In this document: one piece after another, positions 8,985-17,349 of the stretch
Numbering within the stretch: position 1 is the first letter of the stretch
Layout of the letters: each line of letters opens with the position of its first letter
Assembly: GCF_014646275.1 (NCBI RefSeq)
Contig: NZ_BMND01000012.1
Location: 124,001-188,000, forward strand
DNA length: 64,000 bases
Direction of reading: 5' to 3'
Origin: Streptomyces kronopolitis
GTDB taxonomy: Bacteria > Actinomycetota > Actinomycetes > Streptomycetales > Streptomycetaceae
The notes under the pieces: model-generated
Told to the model about the DNA's origin: nothing
Database searches by the model: none
What the model saw: only the letters and a program-made list of their open reading frames with translations
Position numbers and translations under genes: made by a program

Positions 8985-9230
8985 ATGTGCCGCAGCATTA
9001 AGACGCTCCGTCCACCCGCCACCCCCGAGGTCACCGACGAGGACATCCGGGCGGCGGCCTTGCAGTACGTCCGCAAGGTCTCCGGCTTCCGCGCCCCCGC
9101 CGCCCACAACCGCGAGGTGTTCGACCAAGCCGTCGACGCCGTGACAGCCGCGACCCAAGAACTCCTCGACGGCCTCCAGATCCGCGGCTCCGCCCCCGCC
9201 CGCCGCGGTCCACACGCGGAGACCCATTAG
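8985..9230 (+). CDS. DUF2277 family protein
   Basis: An 81-residue protein starting MCRSIKTLRPP and continuing TDEDIRAAALQYVRKVSGFRAPAAHNREVFDQAVDAV, a pattern typical of the DUF2277 family. The family is small, cytoplasmic and of unknown function. The last 14 residues are a variable tail. Confidence 0.85.
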   Translation: MCRSIKTLRPPATPEVTDEDIRAAALQYVRKVSGFRAPAAHNREVFDQAVDAVTAATQELLDGLQIRGSAPARRGPHAETH

Positions 9231-9412
9231 GGCCGGCCCGGCCTCGTCACGGCCGAGCAGCACCTGAACCGGCAGGTGATCGCTCGAATACTGCCCGTGC
9301 GCGAACTACTCATTACCCATGACGTGCCGACACCACAGCCATCCGGGCAGTTGGCCAAAGGACGGCCCGCCGCCATCCGACTGGCTTCCCTCCCCGTTCT
9401 TCCTGCCGCTCG

Positions 9413-10030
9413 CTAGCGGTCGCCCGCCGGCCCGCTCCAGTCCGCATGCCGAATACGGGAGATCTCGCGCACCCCGGCGACCGTGGCCCACTCGTCCTTC
9501 CCCAGTCGTGACAGCGGGTTCAGCCGGGAGATCTCGGGGTGCCCGTCGACGAGCACGTCCTGGGACACCGCCGCATGCAGCACGCGTCCGAACACCACGG
9601 TGCCATCGCCAATCCGCAGCGTGCTGTGCACCTCGCACTCCAGCGCCACCGGCGAGGCCGCCACCCGCAGCGGCTTGACCCGCAGACTCGGCTCGGACGC
9701 GATGCCGGCCGCCTCGAACTCGCTCACCCCGTGCGGAAAGTCGGTCCCGGTGTCATTGATCTGCTCGAAGAGCCCCTCCGGCGCCAGGTTCACCACGAAC
9801 TGCCCGGTCGCCTCGACGTTGCGCAGCGTGTCCTTGCGTCCCACGGAGCTGAACTGCACCACGGGCGGCGCGACACTGGCGATCGTGAAAAAGGAGTGCG
9901 GGGCGAGGTTGTGCGTCCCGTCCGCCGACGTGGTGGACACCCAGGCAATCGGCCGCGGCACCACGGTGGCGGTCAGCAGCCGGTAGAACTCATTGCGGGA
10001 CATCTCAGCAGGATCAAAATCAGTGCGCAT
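9413..10030 (-). CDS. Flavin reductase family protein (FMN-binding split barrel)
   Basis: A 205-residue protein from the ATG at 10030. The pattern FYRLLTATVVPRPIAWVST, TSADGTHNLAPHSFFTIAS and RKDTLRNVEATGQFVVNLA is that of the DIM6/NTAB flavin-reductase-like family, which binds FMN and uses NAD(P)H. Many members supply reduced flavin to monooxygenases; others have unknown substrates. It stands alone, converging with the DUF2277 gene. A 56-bp stretch of this gene recurs at 58118-58173 as a fragment. Confidence 0.88.
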   Translation of the reverse strand: MRTDFDPAEMSRNEFYRLLTATVVPRPIAWVSTTSADGTHNLAPHSFFTIASVAPPVVQFSSVGRKDTLRNVEATGQFVVNLAPEGLFEQINDTGTDFPHGVSEFEAAGIASEPSLRVKPLRVAASPVALECEVHSTLRIGDGTVVFGRVLHAAVSQDVLVDGHPEISRLNPLSRLGKDEWATVAGVREISRIRHADWSGPAGDR

Positions 10031-10290
10031 GCTGATCAGTATCCAGCAGGCGGCCACGGACCCCATAGCGGATCCACGGCATCACCAACCCTGAGCTCGA
10101 CAGAGAGTGCCCGGCATCGGAGCCACCGAGCACCAGGAGCCGACACCGTACCCACAGCAGCCCCCACCGTCCGGGAGGACTCCCCCACCATCTGGGAGGA
10201 ATTCGAGGTCCCCGCCCCTGCCCGCGGCGGCCAAGTCACCCTCAACCTCCATGACCACCTCGCGGCATACGCACCCAAACGCCCCGGCGC

Positions 10291-10710
10291 CTAGACCTCG
10301 ACCGGCTTGTCCGCCAGCCCCGGGATCTCGAAGATCTCATCGACATCGTCGAGTACGACAAGCGGCCGGTCACCGGCGCAACCGGCGGCCGCATGAACCA
10401 CATCAACGACAGCGACCGTCACATAGCCCGCATGATGTGCGTGATGGTGCTCAAACGCTCCGAGGACACTGCCCGCCGCGTCGCCCATCAGCATCTCTCC
10501 GCCACCCAAAACGGAGTCGCCCAGGGCCGCATCGCCAACGGCTGGGTCCACAAGGGCGAGCACATGGGACAGCTTGTCCCGGACGAGACCGACGTCGTCG
10601 TCCGGATCTTCCAGGACTTCATATCGGGGAAATTGGACTACAGCATCGCCCAGGACCTTCAACGCCGAAGGAAATCAAGCCTCCACCGTCCATCAGTATC
10701 TGGTCTGCGC
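10291..10710 (+). pseudogene. Remnant of a large serine recombinase
   Basis: In one frame from 10291 the translation reads LDLDRLVRQPRDLEDLIDIVE, then HINDSDRHIARMMCVMVLKR, SEDTARRVAHQHLSATQNGV and VPDETDVVVRIFQDFISGKL. This matches the middle of phage/ICE-type large serine recombinases (LDRLxRQPRDLExLID...SEDTARRV...RIFxDFxxG). The N-terminal catalytic Ser region and most of the C-terminal DNA-binding part are missing. Near 10660 the frame shifts (NAEGNQASTVHQ continues in another frame). It is therefore a dead internal fragment of an integrase, showing a past mobile element at this site. Confidence 0.8.
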
Positions 10711-10714
10711 CCTG

Positions 10715-11764
10715 TCAGGCCCTGCTCCGTGCGAGCCCGCGGGCGCGGACGTACGGCAACGGTGCCGGCAGCGCGCTGCGGTCCTCGCGCCAGGCGGCAA
10801 GGAGATATGCGGCAAGTCGGCCTTCGAGAAGGGTGGTGGCACCGATTCCGAAGGCAACATCGGGTTCCAGATCCGGCTCGTCCTTCAGCAGACCGTCGAC
10901 CACTTCTGTGCGGACGACCTGTTCATGCACGGCATCGGCTTCGACGTGCTCGTCGTAGAACCTCTCCGCAGCGGAGCCGGCACCCGTGCGGCGCATGGCT
11001 TCCGCGAGACGTCGTGAGCCTGGCGGCGAGGTCACTTCGACCGTGGCGAAGTGACCGATCAGAGCCCCGCGCAAGGACCGGTGCAGCCCCAGCAGGGACA
11101 TGAGATTGACGACAGCTAGCGTTTCGGCCGGCGCCAGGTCGAGGTAGTGACCGTAGGCGGTTTCCAATGCGAGGTCTGCCATGAGATCGGCGAAGAGCTG
11201 GGCATGGATGTCCTCGGCGCGTCCGGCACCGAACTCGTCGAATTCGATAGCGGCCATCCCGGCCTTGGGGCGCCCCCGCAGTCGGGGCAGGACCCAGGCG
11301 TGCGGGTCGGCTTCCTTGAGGTGGTACAGCGAGCGGAGGGCAGCGTACTCCCTCAGCTGCCACAGCCGGCCTTCGCGTTTGAGGTAGTGGCTGACGTTGC
11401 TGCCGTCGTCGGCGGCGGGCTCTGTGAGCAGGCCCGCCATCGCCTCCTGCGCACCGAGCGCCGGGACGTCGTAACGGAGTGCCGTGAGGAACGCCTCCTC
11501 CAGGTGGCGTCGCGCCGACAGCGGTGCAGGAGCCCATTCGCGGTCGTCGTCCACGCCCTCGAATCCCTGATAGTGCAGTTCGTACAGCACGTACAGGGCG
11601 AGCTGGAGATCTGCCCCATACGGAGCCTCGCACCGGACTTCCTCCCGCGTCGGCAACGGCCCCTCCCCCGCCCGGAGCCACGAGATCACCGAGTCGGACA
11701 GATCGCCGCGCGCCCGCGGAAGCTGCGGTCGGCCGGACCGGGCGGCTTCGACTCTCGCCTTCAT
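10715..11764 (-). CDS. Iron-containing redox enzyme family protein (haem-oxygenase-like fold)
   Basis: A 349-residue all-helical protein from the ATG at 11764, with GGAG 8 nt upstream. Helices carry the metal-ligand-like pattern typical of this family: ALYVLYELHYQGFEGV near residue 55, a central EFGAGRAEDIHAQLFADLM (Glu and His), and FYDEHVEADAVHEQVV (Glu-His...His). Relatives include UndA-like di-iron oxidases; the substrate here is unknown. It is the last gene of a three-gene operon with a CDGSH protein and a MTQ2-like methyltransferase, an arrangement common in Streptomyces. Confidence 0.82.
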   Translation of the reverse strand: MKARVEAARSGRPQLPRARGDLSDSVISWLRAGEGPLPTREEVRCEAPYGADLQLALYVLYELHYQGFEGVDDDREWAPAPLSARRHLEEAFLTALRYDVPALGAQEAMAGLLTEPAADDGSNVSHYLKREGRLWQLREYAALRSLYHLKEADPHAWVLPRLRGRPKAGMAAIEFDEFGAGRAEDIHAQLFADLMADLALETAYGHYLDLAPAETLAVVNLMSLLGLHRSLRGALIGHFATVEVTSPPGSRRLAEAMRRTGAGSAAERFYDEHVEADAVHEQVVRTEVVDGLLKDEPDLEPDVAFGIGATTLLEGRLAAYLLAAWREDRSALPAPLPYVRARGLARSRA

Positions 11765-11775
11765 CGCCGGTCTCC

Positions 11776-12024
11776 TCAGCTTGACCGGCCAGCTGCCGGG
11801 CAGCCGACACCGTCTGCGGGGTCTGAGGGCTTCGAACGATTGCGGTGGCTGGTGTCGCACCAGGGGTAGCTGCGACTACGCCGGCACATGCAGATCGCGA
11901 CAGTGAAACGGCGGGAAACAGCTACCGCACCGTCGTCACCCACCACTTCCACCGGCCCCTCCACCAGGAGCGGGCCGTTTCGGACGAGGGTGACGCGGCG
12001 TGGCCGCTCAGAAGTTCTCGGCAC
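11776..12024 (-). CDS. CDGSH iron-sulfur domain protein
   Basis: An 82-residue protein. The C-terminal half contains the [2Fe-2S] motif CMCRRSRSYPWCDTSH, with the three Cys and one His ligand of CDGSH proteins (C-x-C-x(2)-S...P-x-C-D-x-x-H). The N-terminal half (VRNGPLLVEGPVEVVGDDG) is the usual beta-strand lead of actinobacterial CDGSH proteins. The probable role is electron transfer or cluster transfer, possibly to the iron-containing redox enzyme encoded 11 bp downstream. It overlaps the upstream methyltransferase gene by 17 bp. Confidence 0.9.
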   Translation of the reverse strand: MPRTSERPRRVTLVRNGPLLVEGPVEVVGDDGAVAVSRRFTVAICMCRRSRSYPWCDTSHRNRSKPSDPADGVGCPAAGRSS

Positions 12025-12688
12025 GGATGATCACCAATTCCTCTGTGTCCTGGACCTCGTCCAGCAGGCCCTGCCACCGCAGCCAGGCCCGCCGGGAGCG
12101 CATGACCGGGCCGAACGGTATAACCGCGCGGTCGCTCACCGATGCCCGCAGCCCCGCCGAGGTCAGCCGCTCCAAGGTGTCCTCGGTGCCGCACAGGCCG
12201 GAATGGACCATGAGCAGCACACCCCCAGGGCGCAACGCGCGGGGCGCGACGTCACAGATGCGATCGACGAGCAGTCGCCCGTCGCGCCCCGCGTCCCAGG
12301 CACGTGCCGGACCGCGGGGCATCCGGGTGCCGGGGGCAGGGACGTAAGGCGGATTACTGACGAGCACGTCGAAGGAGCGGCCGCGGACCGCCGCCGTCAG
12401 ATCGCTGCGGCACACAGTGAGCCGCTGCCTCGCAAGCCACGCATTGACCCGCGTGGTCAGCACCGCCTGCCAGCAGATGTCGACCGCGGTGACCCGGGCG
12501 CCACGCCGTGCCGCTCCCACCGCGAGAGCCCCGCTACCAGACCCCAGGTCCAGAAGTTCAGTCCCCGCACCCACACCCTCGCGGTACAGGGCGCGCAACA
12601 AGAGCCGCGTGTCCTCTTGCGGCCGATAGACACCGGGCAACGTCATCCGCGTATACGGCCGGGTGAGCGAGATCGTTCCCATGCTCAT
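12008..12688 (-). CDS. HemK2/MTQ2-family methyltransferase
   Basis: A 226-residue class I SAM methyltransferase. I chose the ATG at 12688 because GGAGGT lies about 4 nt upstream. Motif I is LLDLGSGSGALAVGAARRG, and the amide-methylating signature is NPPYVP (NPPY). HemK2/MTQ2 proteins methylate a glutamine in release factors, but small actinobacterial members next to CDGSH and iron-redox genes have no assigned substrate. First gene of the three-gene operon. Confidence 0.85.
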   Translation of the reverse strand: MSMGTISLTRPYTRMTLPGVYRPQEDTRLLLRALYREGVGAGTELLDLGSGSGALAVGAARRGARVTAVDICWQAVLTTRVNAWLARQRLTVCRSDLTAAVRGRSFDVLVSNPPYVPAPGTRMPRGPARAWDAGRDGRLLVDRICDVAPRALRPGGVLLMVHSGLCGTEDTLERLTSAGLRASVSDRAVIPFGPVMRSRRAWLRWQGLLDEVQDTEELVIIRAENF

Positions 12689-12887
12689 CGACACCTCCGG
12701 CCCGAAAGGCGAGAGTGCTCTCCCGGGCACTCGTGCATCCGTATGTCCAGCGTGCTGGAAGTCCCGTGCACCGACCACCCGAGCGGGGGCGCCATGACCA
12801 TGACCTTGTCGAGCGCCAAGCAGTACCGCGGGCTCTTCTCCGGACCCCGCGCACCATCGGCGCCTCTCACCTCCTCATGGGCGTTCG

Positions 12888-13325
12888 GTGGCTGCCGTGC
12901 CGGCCCCGACGGTACTGCCGCGGATCGAGGATCCTCAGCACATGGCTCCCGCCGACGCGCGCGACCTCACGAAGGTGTTCCTGCTTCGGCTCGAGGCGCT
13001 GGAGGAAATGACCCACGAGTACCAGTACGTACGCAACACCCTCATCGAGATAAACCTGACCCTGGTGCGCTACGTCGCCCGCCGCTTCTCCGGCCGCCTG
13101 GAGTCCGCCGAGGACATGTTGCGGGTCGGCACGATCGGTCTGATCAAGGCCATCGACCGCTACGGCACCCCGCGCGGCGTGGAGTTCAGCACGCTCGCCA
13201 TCTTTTACATCCAGGGTGAGATCAAAGCGAATGGCTCCCGGCTCGTGCGCGATGATGCCCGACGACTGGCTCGGCTCATGACCTACCGGTGGGCAGGTCG
13301 ATGTCCGAAGAGGTGTCGCTTGTGA
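12888..13325 (+). pseudogene. Truncated SigB-family sigma factor (paralogue of the gene at 18480)
   Basis: A GTG-started frame of 145 codons. Residues about 26-113 align closely with regions 1.2-2.4 of the intact sigma factor at 18480 (here THEYQYVRNTLIEINLTLVR, there THEYQYARNTLIEMNMSMVR), including VGTIGLIKAIDR and EFSTLAIFYIQGEIK. After GEIK the similarity stops and the frame runs into unrelated residues and a stop. Regions 3 and 4, needed for -35 recognition, are absent. It is most likely a broken duplicate, though a short core-binding protein that antagonises the paralogue cannot be ruled out. It converges with, and overlaps by 43 bp, the membrane protein gene at 13283. Confidence 0.75.
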
Positions 13326-13729
13326 CGGTGTCCGTCACCGTCGGGTCGGCCACCCCGAGGAGAGCTGCCGTCCTGCCGTGCCGCCGTTCCCAGATCGTTC
13401 CTCGTGTCCGGGTGGTCGACGCGGCCCTCGTTCTCCGTGCTGCCTGCAGCGGCTGCATCGTGGCGCTCCCCCTTGAGCGCGCGGCGCATTGCGTGCTTCT
13501 TGCGCGTGGTTCGGCGCATGCCACCGAGCAGCAGACTCAGCCCGAGCATGGCCACCGCGCCGATGATGGCACCCAAGAGGAACAACATGCCGGTGGATCC
13601 GGTCATGTGGAATCCGAAAACCTTGAACGCTGCCGTCAGCTCGTGTGCGCTACCGAGGTTGGTCACAACGGCGGCGACGCCGACGACTACCGCAGCGATC
13701 AAGAGGATGACTCCGAGAATCACAATCAT
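13283..13729 (-). CDS. Small two-helix membrane protein
   Basis: A 148-residue protein from the ATG at 13729, with AGGAG 6 nt upstream. Two hydrophobic segments (VILGVILLIAAVVVGVAAVV and GMLFLLGAIIGAVAMLGLSL) form a hairpin, followed by a basic stretch (RRTTRKKHAMRR) and a hydrophilic cytoplasmic tail. Membrane proteins of this shape are common in Streptomyces and unassigned. The tail has poor protein character and overlaps the truncated sigma gene, so the original C-terminus may have been altered by the rearrangement there. Confidence 0.7.
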   Translation of the reverse strand: MIVILGVILLIAAVVVGVAAVVTNLGSAHELTAAFKVFGFHMTGSTGMLFLLGAIIGAVAMLGLSLLLGGMRRTTRKKHAMRRALKGERHDAAAAGSTENEGRVDHPDTRNDLGTAARQDGSSPRGGRPDGDGHRHKRHLFGHRPAHR

Positions 13730-13963
13730 GACGAGCTCCTGATAATCACCCGAAAGCCCTGCTCTCAGGCTGCACCCATCCGCTCGCAGGCACCACCGGG
13801 CGCCTTCGTCAGCACCTTGCGCGCGACGCGAGAGCTTCAGGTTCGGATCACCAGCAGAAGAACGAGAGCGCGCACCGCTCCTCCCCTCCGGAGCGCTATG
13901 GCCCTAGGCAGACTGGAGAGGGGGGACCGGCACCAAGGGAGCCGCTCCCTCGTGTGCTGCCGT

Positions 13964-15274
13964 TCACCAGCGGTCGACGTCGGCGGTGTCGTCTGACGAG
14001 GGCGGTGGCGGGCCCGGCTCTTCCGGCGGCCGCGAGGTGGACGAGCTGATGGTGGATGTGCCGGCCGCCGTACACACCAGTCCGTGGAGCCGGCGGCGTG
14101 CACGGGGTTCCAAACCGGCCGCGGTCAGGTGGTGGATGCTCTGCGTGACCAGCCGGGCGATCTTCGTCTCGACCGCGGACCGGGCACCAGTGACGACGAG
14201 TACGTGCCGTACCTCGGCGAGGTCTGCGGGCGTCAGCTCGGCGGAGCCGACACAGCCGTCCAGCACGGCCACGGATGCCTTGTCGTCGTTGGCCACGGCG
14301 CGTGTGCGGGCGACGGCGACGAGCGTGGTCAGCTTGCCTTCCCGGATGTCGTCGCCCGAGGGCTTTCCGGTCTGCCCGGGGTCACCGAAGACGCCGTGGA
14401 GATCGTCGCGCAGCTGAAAGGCGACTCCGGCGCTGCGGCCGGCCGCGCGCAGCGCCCGGGTGGCGGTTTCGTCGGCGCCGGCCAGGGCGGCGCCGAGCGC
14501 GAGGGGCCGCTCCACCGAATACAAGCCGCTCTTCAGGTAGGCGATGCGGATCGCCTCGGACAGGGACGTCGCTCCGGTGGCTTGAGCGCGCAGGTCGAGG
14601 TATTGGCCTGCGGCCATCTCGGTCCGCATAGCGGTCCAGATGTCTTGGACCCGGCGGCCGACCTCTGGTGGCAGTTCGAGGTGGGCGACGGTGTCGTCCG
14701 CCCAGGCCAGCGCGAGGTCACCCCCCAGGAGGGCTGCAGCGGCGCCCAGAGGCTCGCTCGCTCCCGGCCGACGAGCGTCGGCGTACTGGTGGGTGATGTC
14801 GGCATGCAGGGTGGGTCTGCCGCGTCGTAGTCGGGAGGCGTCCATCAGGTCGTCGTGCACGAGTGCGCAGGTCTGGATGAGTTCGAGTGCGGCAGCGATG
14901 CGCAGAGCGCGGTGGACCTGATCGTGGTCTTGGCCTCCCCCGCAGGCCCGCAAGGCCCACCACAGGAACTGTGACCGCAGGCGTTTGCCGCCGTCGAGCG
15001 TGAATCGGGCGATGCGCTCGGCGACATCACGTCCGAAGACCTCGTCCAGGGCGGAGGCTGAAGCCGTTCTGTCACGCAAGATGTCACCGAGCACGGAACC
15101 GACGGCAGCCGGCACGTCCCGGTCGACGGATGCTGCTCCTCGCCACGTGATCTGGCGGCGGTACCTGGGGCCGCGGGCACGGGCGGGGCCCGGAGGGTCC
15201 GGCTGCTGCTGGCCCCGGGGAAAAGCCGGGGAATGATGGGTGCGGGAGGGATGCTCTGCCCCCGTGTGGTGCAT
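13964..15274 (-). CDS. Polyprenyl diphosphate synthase
   Basis: A 436-residue trans-prenyltransferase. The ATG at 15274 is chosen because GAGGAG precedes it. The first aspartate-rich motif is DDLMD (141-145), followed by the family's RRGRPTLH; the second is DDLHGVFGD (290-298). GGKRLRS near residue 95 binds the diphosphate. The enzyme condenses isopentenyl diphosphate with allylic diphosphates to farnesyl or geranylgeranyl diphosphate; the product length cannot be read with certainty. The C-terminal 30 residues are a Ser/Pro-rich extension. No terpene cyclase or carotenoid gene is next to it. Confidence 0.9.
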   Translation of the reverse strand: MHHTGAEHPSRTHHSPAFPRGQQQPDPPGPARARGPRYRRQITWRGAASVDRDVPAAVGSVLGDILRDRTASASALDEVFGRDVAERIARFTLDGGKRLRSQFLWWALRACGGGQDHDQVHRALRIAAALELIQTCALVHDDLMDASRLRRGRPTLHADITHQYADARRPGASEPLGAAAALLGGDLALAWADDTVAHLELPPEVGRRVQDIWTAMRTEMAAGQYLDLRAQATGATSLSEAIRIAYLKSGLYSVERPLALGAALAGADETATRALRAAGRSAGVAFQLRDDLHGVFGDPGQTGKPSGDDIREGKLTTLVAVARTRAVANDDKASVAVLDGCVGSAELTPADLAEVRHVLVVTGARSAVETKIARLVTQSIHHLTAAGLEPRARRRLHGLVCTAAGTSTISSSTSRPPEEPGPPPPSSDDTADVDRW

Positions 15275-15685
15275 TCCCTCTCCTCTGTGATGTCGCATTC
15301 GGCGGTGGTGGCAGCGATGAAGCGCCGTGCTCTCAGTCGATCACGGTGGGCACTTTCCGGCATGCGGACGTTCTGACGAAGGGCCCACGTCACGGTGCGC
15401 CGGACCTGTGGCCTGTGAGCCTGCTACTTCGAGGAGCGGAGGCGTCCGTTGGGGTTGTCGTCGGCCCTGTGCCCGTCGGGCCCCCGGGGAGTGGGGGTGG
15501 GCACAGGGCCGCCGGCCGGTGAGGGTGGCCGGGACAGGGCACAGAACGGATCGCACCCGCCTAAGAGTCCCGCGCTCGGGCCGCAGTGTGTGGGCGCCAC
15601 ACCCGTATGTCAGGCAGTTGGGGCAGCAATGCCGCCCATGCCGGTGTCGTTTGACGGAGACCGGGCGAACGGAGAAGGCCGTGGG
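15275..15685. other. Intergenic, upstream of the polyprenyl synthase gene and downstream of the STAS gene
   Basis: About 410 bp with only out-of-frame open stretches. It must contain the synthase promoter and the end of the RsbQ-RsbP-STAS transcript. Confidence 0.35.
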
Positions 15686-16015
15686 TCAGTTGCTGTCGGC
15701 GTGGGGGCGGATGGTGAAGACCTGGTCGAGTCCGACGACGGTGAGGATGCGCATGGTGTTGGGGGGAACGGCCACCAGGGCGATGTCGGCGCCGGCGGCG
15801 AGGGCTTGCTGGCGGGCGGCAAGGAGGACGGTGATGCCGGTGGAGTCGCAGAATTCCAGGCCGGACAGGTCTATCACCAGGCATTGCCCGGGTTTCAGGG
15901 CGAGGTGTGCGGTCTGTTGCCGCAGCGCGGGTGCCTGGTCGTAGTCGAGTGCGCCGGCCACGTGCAGGACGGGCCCGGTGGCGGCGTCGCGACGGGTGAT
16001 CTTCAGGAGGCTCAT
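15686..16015 (-). CDS. STAS-domain anti-sigma factor antagonist (RsbV-like)
   Basis: A 109-residue STAS domain protein. The phosphorylatable serine is Ser58 in EFCDSTGITVLL, the conserved D-S of RsbV/SpoIIAA-type antagonists. In the unphosphorylated state such proteins bind the anti-sigma kinase and free the sigma factor. Its ATG overlaps the stop codon of the phosphatase gene upstream by 4 bp (ATGA), which means coupled translation and supports the phosphatase acting on this protein. Confidence 0.88.
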   Translation of the reverse strand: MSLLKITRRDAATGPVLHVAGALDYDQAPALRQQTAHLALKPGQCLVIDLSGLEFCDSTGITVLLAARQQALAAGADIALVAVPPNTMRILTVVGLDQVFTIRPHADSN

Positions 16016-17349
16016 CCTGGGCGATTCGTCGCGGGGCGGGTGGGGGGATGGGTGGGAACGCCGAGGGCGAGCAGCGCGGTGTCGTCGTCCAGGCCGTCTC
16101 CGAAGCTCTCCAGCAGTCCGCTCAGCGCGGTAATCAGTTCCTGGGCGGTGGCGGGGGCCTGGCAGGCGGCGAAGGTGCGTAGGGCGTCCTCTCCGAAGAG
16201 GCTGTCGCGGGCGGGTCCGGTGCGGGCTTCGGTGAGCCCGTCGGTGTAGAGCAGGAGCGTGTCGCCGGGGGCCAGGGTGGTTTCGGCGGTGGCGAACGGC
16301 GCGGTGGGCAGGATGCCGACGAGGAGCCCCCCGGGGGTGGGGAGGAATTCGGCGGTGCCGTCGGCGCGCAGGACGAGGGCCGAGGGGTGTCCGCCCGAGG
16401 CGAGGCGGACGGTCACGTGGCCGCCTGGTTGGGGTTCGAGCTGGCCGAAGATGACGGTGCAGTAGCGGGGGTCGCCGCCGTTGGTGAAGCGTTCGTGCAG
16501 GACGGTGTTCAGCGTGGTCAGGGCGGCGATGGGCTCGGGGGCGTGGTGGGCGGCGGAGCGCAGGGTGTAGCGGCTCAGTGAGGTAAGGGAAGCGGCCTGC
16601 GGCCCTTTGCCGCACACGTCGCCGAGGAAGAACGCCCACCGGTCTTCGTCCAGGGGGAACAGGTCGTAGAAGTCGCCGCCGAGTTGGTAGGGAGAGGCCG
16701 TGTGGTAGTACCCGGCCGCCTCCAGGCCGGGCAGTGCGGGCAGGGCGTCGGGCAGGAGGGACTTCTGCAGCACGGCGAGCGCGTCGGCCAGCCGTCCCCG
16801 GTCCGCCTCGGCCTGTTGCCGGGCCTGCTCCGCTTCCATGCGCGCTTGTTCGGCCTCGGCGCGGGCCTGTTCGGCTTCCTGGCGACGGCGCAGGAGTTCC
16901 TGCTCGTATGCGCGGCGGTCGGAGGCGTCGAAGACGGTGGTGCGGATCAGAAGCGGCTCGCCTCCGCTGGTGTATTTGACGACGGAGGAGACCAGGACGG
17001 GCAGCCGGCCGCCGCCGGCGGTCTTCATCTCCAGTGCGATGCCGCGCAGTTCGCCCTGCATCTGCAAAAGGGGCGCGAAGTGCGTCTCGTGATACAGCTT
17101 CCCGCCGATGCTGAGCAGGTCGGTGAAGCGCACCCGGCCCACCACGGCCGCGCACTCCAGGCCGAGCCAGCTAAGAAGCGTGGCGTTGACCTTGGCGATG
17201 GTGCCGTCCATCAGCGTGGAGAGATAGCCGCAGGGCGCCGACTCGTACAGTTCCTCGGCGCTGTCCTCCAGCAGCGCGGTGAACGCTGCAGTGGTGCCCG
17301 CCTCGTCACCGGTTCCGGTCGGCTCCGGTTCCTCGTCGACCCGGCTCAT
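16012..17349 (-). CDS. rsbP: RsbP-like PAS-PP2C serine phosphatase
   Basis: A 445-residue protein. Residues about 25-140 form a PAS domain (LYESAPCGYLSTLMDGTIAKV...WLGLECAAVVGR), residues about 150-205 a coiled coil (EAEQARAEAEQARMEAEQAR), and the rest a PPM/SpoIIE-type phosphatase with the metal-binding acids in YQLGGDFYDLF, LGDVCGKG and DDDTALLALG. This is the architecture of B. subtilis RsbP, which dephosphorylates RsbV under energy stress. Start and stop codons interlock with the upstream RsbQ-like gene (TGATG) and the downstream STAS gene (ATGA). Confidence 0.9.
   Translation of the reverse strand: MSRVDEEPEPTGTGDEAGTTAAFTALLEDSAEELYESAPCGYLSTLMDGTIAKVNATLLSWLGLECAAVVGRVRFTDLLSIGGKLYHETHFAPLLQMQGELRGIALEMKTAGGGRLPVLVSSVVKYTSGGEPLLIRTTVFDASDRRAYEQELLRRRQEAEQARAEAEQARMEAEQARQQAEADRGRLADALAVLQKSLLPDALPALPGLEAAGYYHTASPYQLGGDFYDLFPLDEDRWAFFLGDVCGKGPQAASLTSLSRYTLRSAAHHAPEPIAALTTLNTVLHERFTNGGDPRYCTVIFGQLEPQPGGHVTVRLASGGHPSALVLRADGTAEFLPTPGGLLVGILPTAPFATAETTLAPGDTLLLYTDGLTEARTGPARDSLFGEDALRTFAACQAPATAQELITALSGLLESFGDGLDDDTALLALGVPTHPPTRPATNRPG

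Noticed and set aside
10036..10290. Possible N-terminal part of the serine recombinase or a small gene
   Set aside because: The frames here show no catalytic Ser region or other recombinase motif and have no ribosome site.
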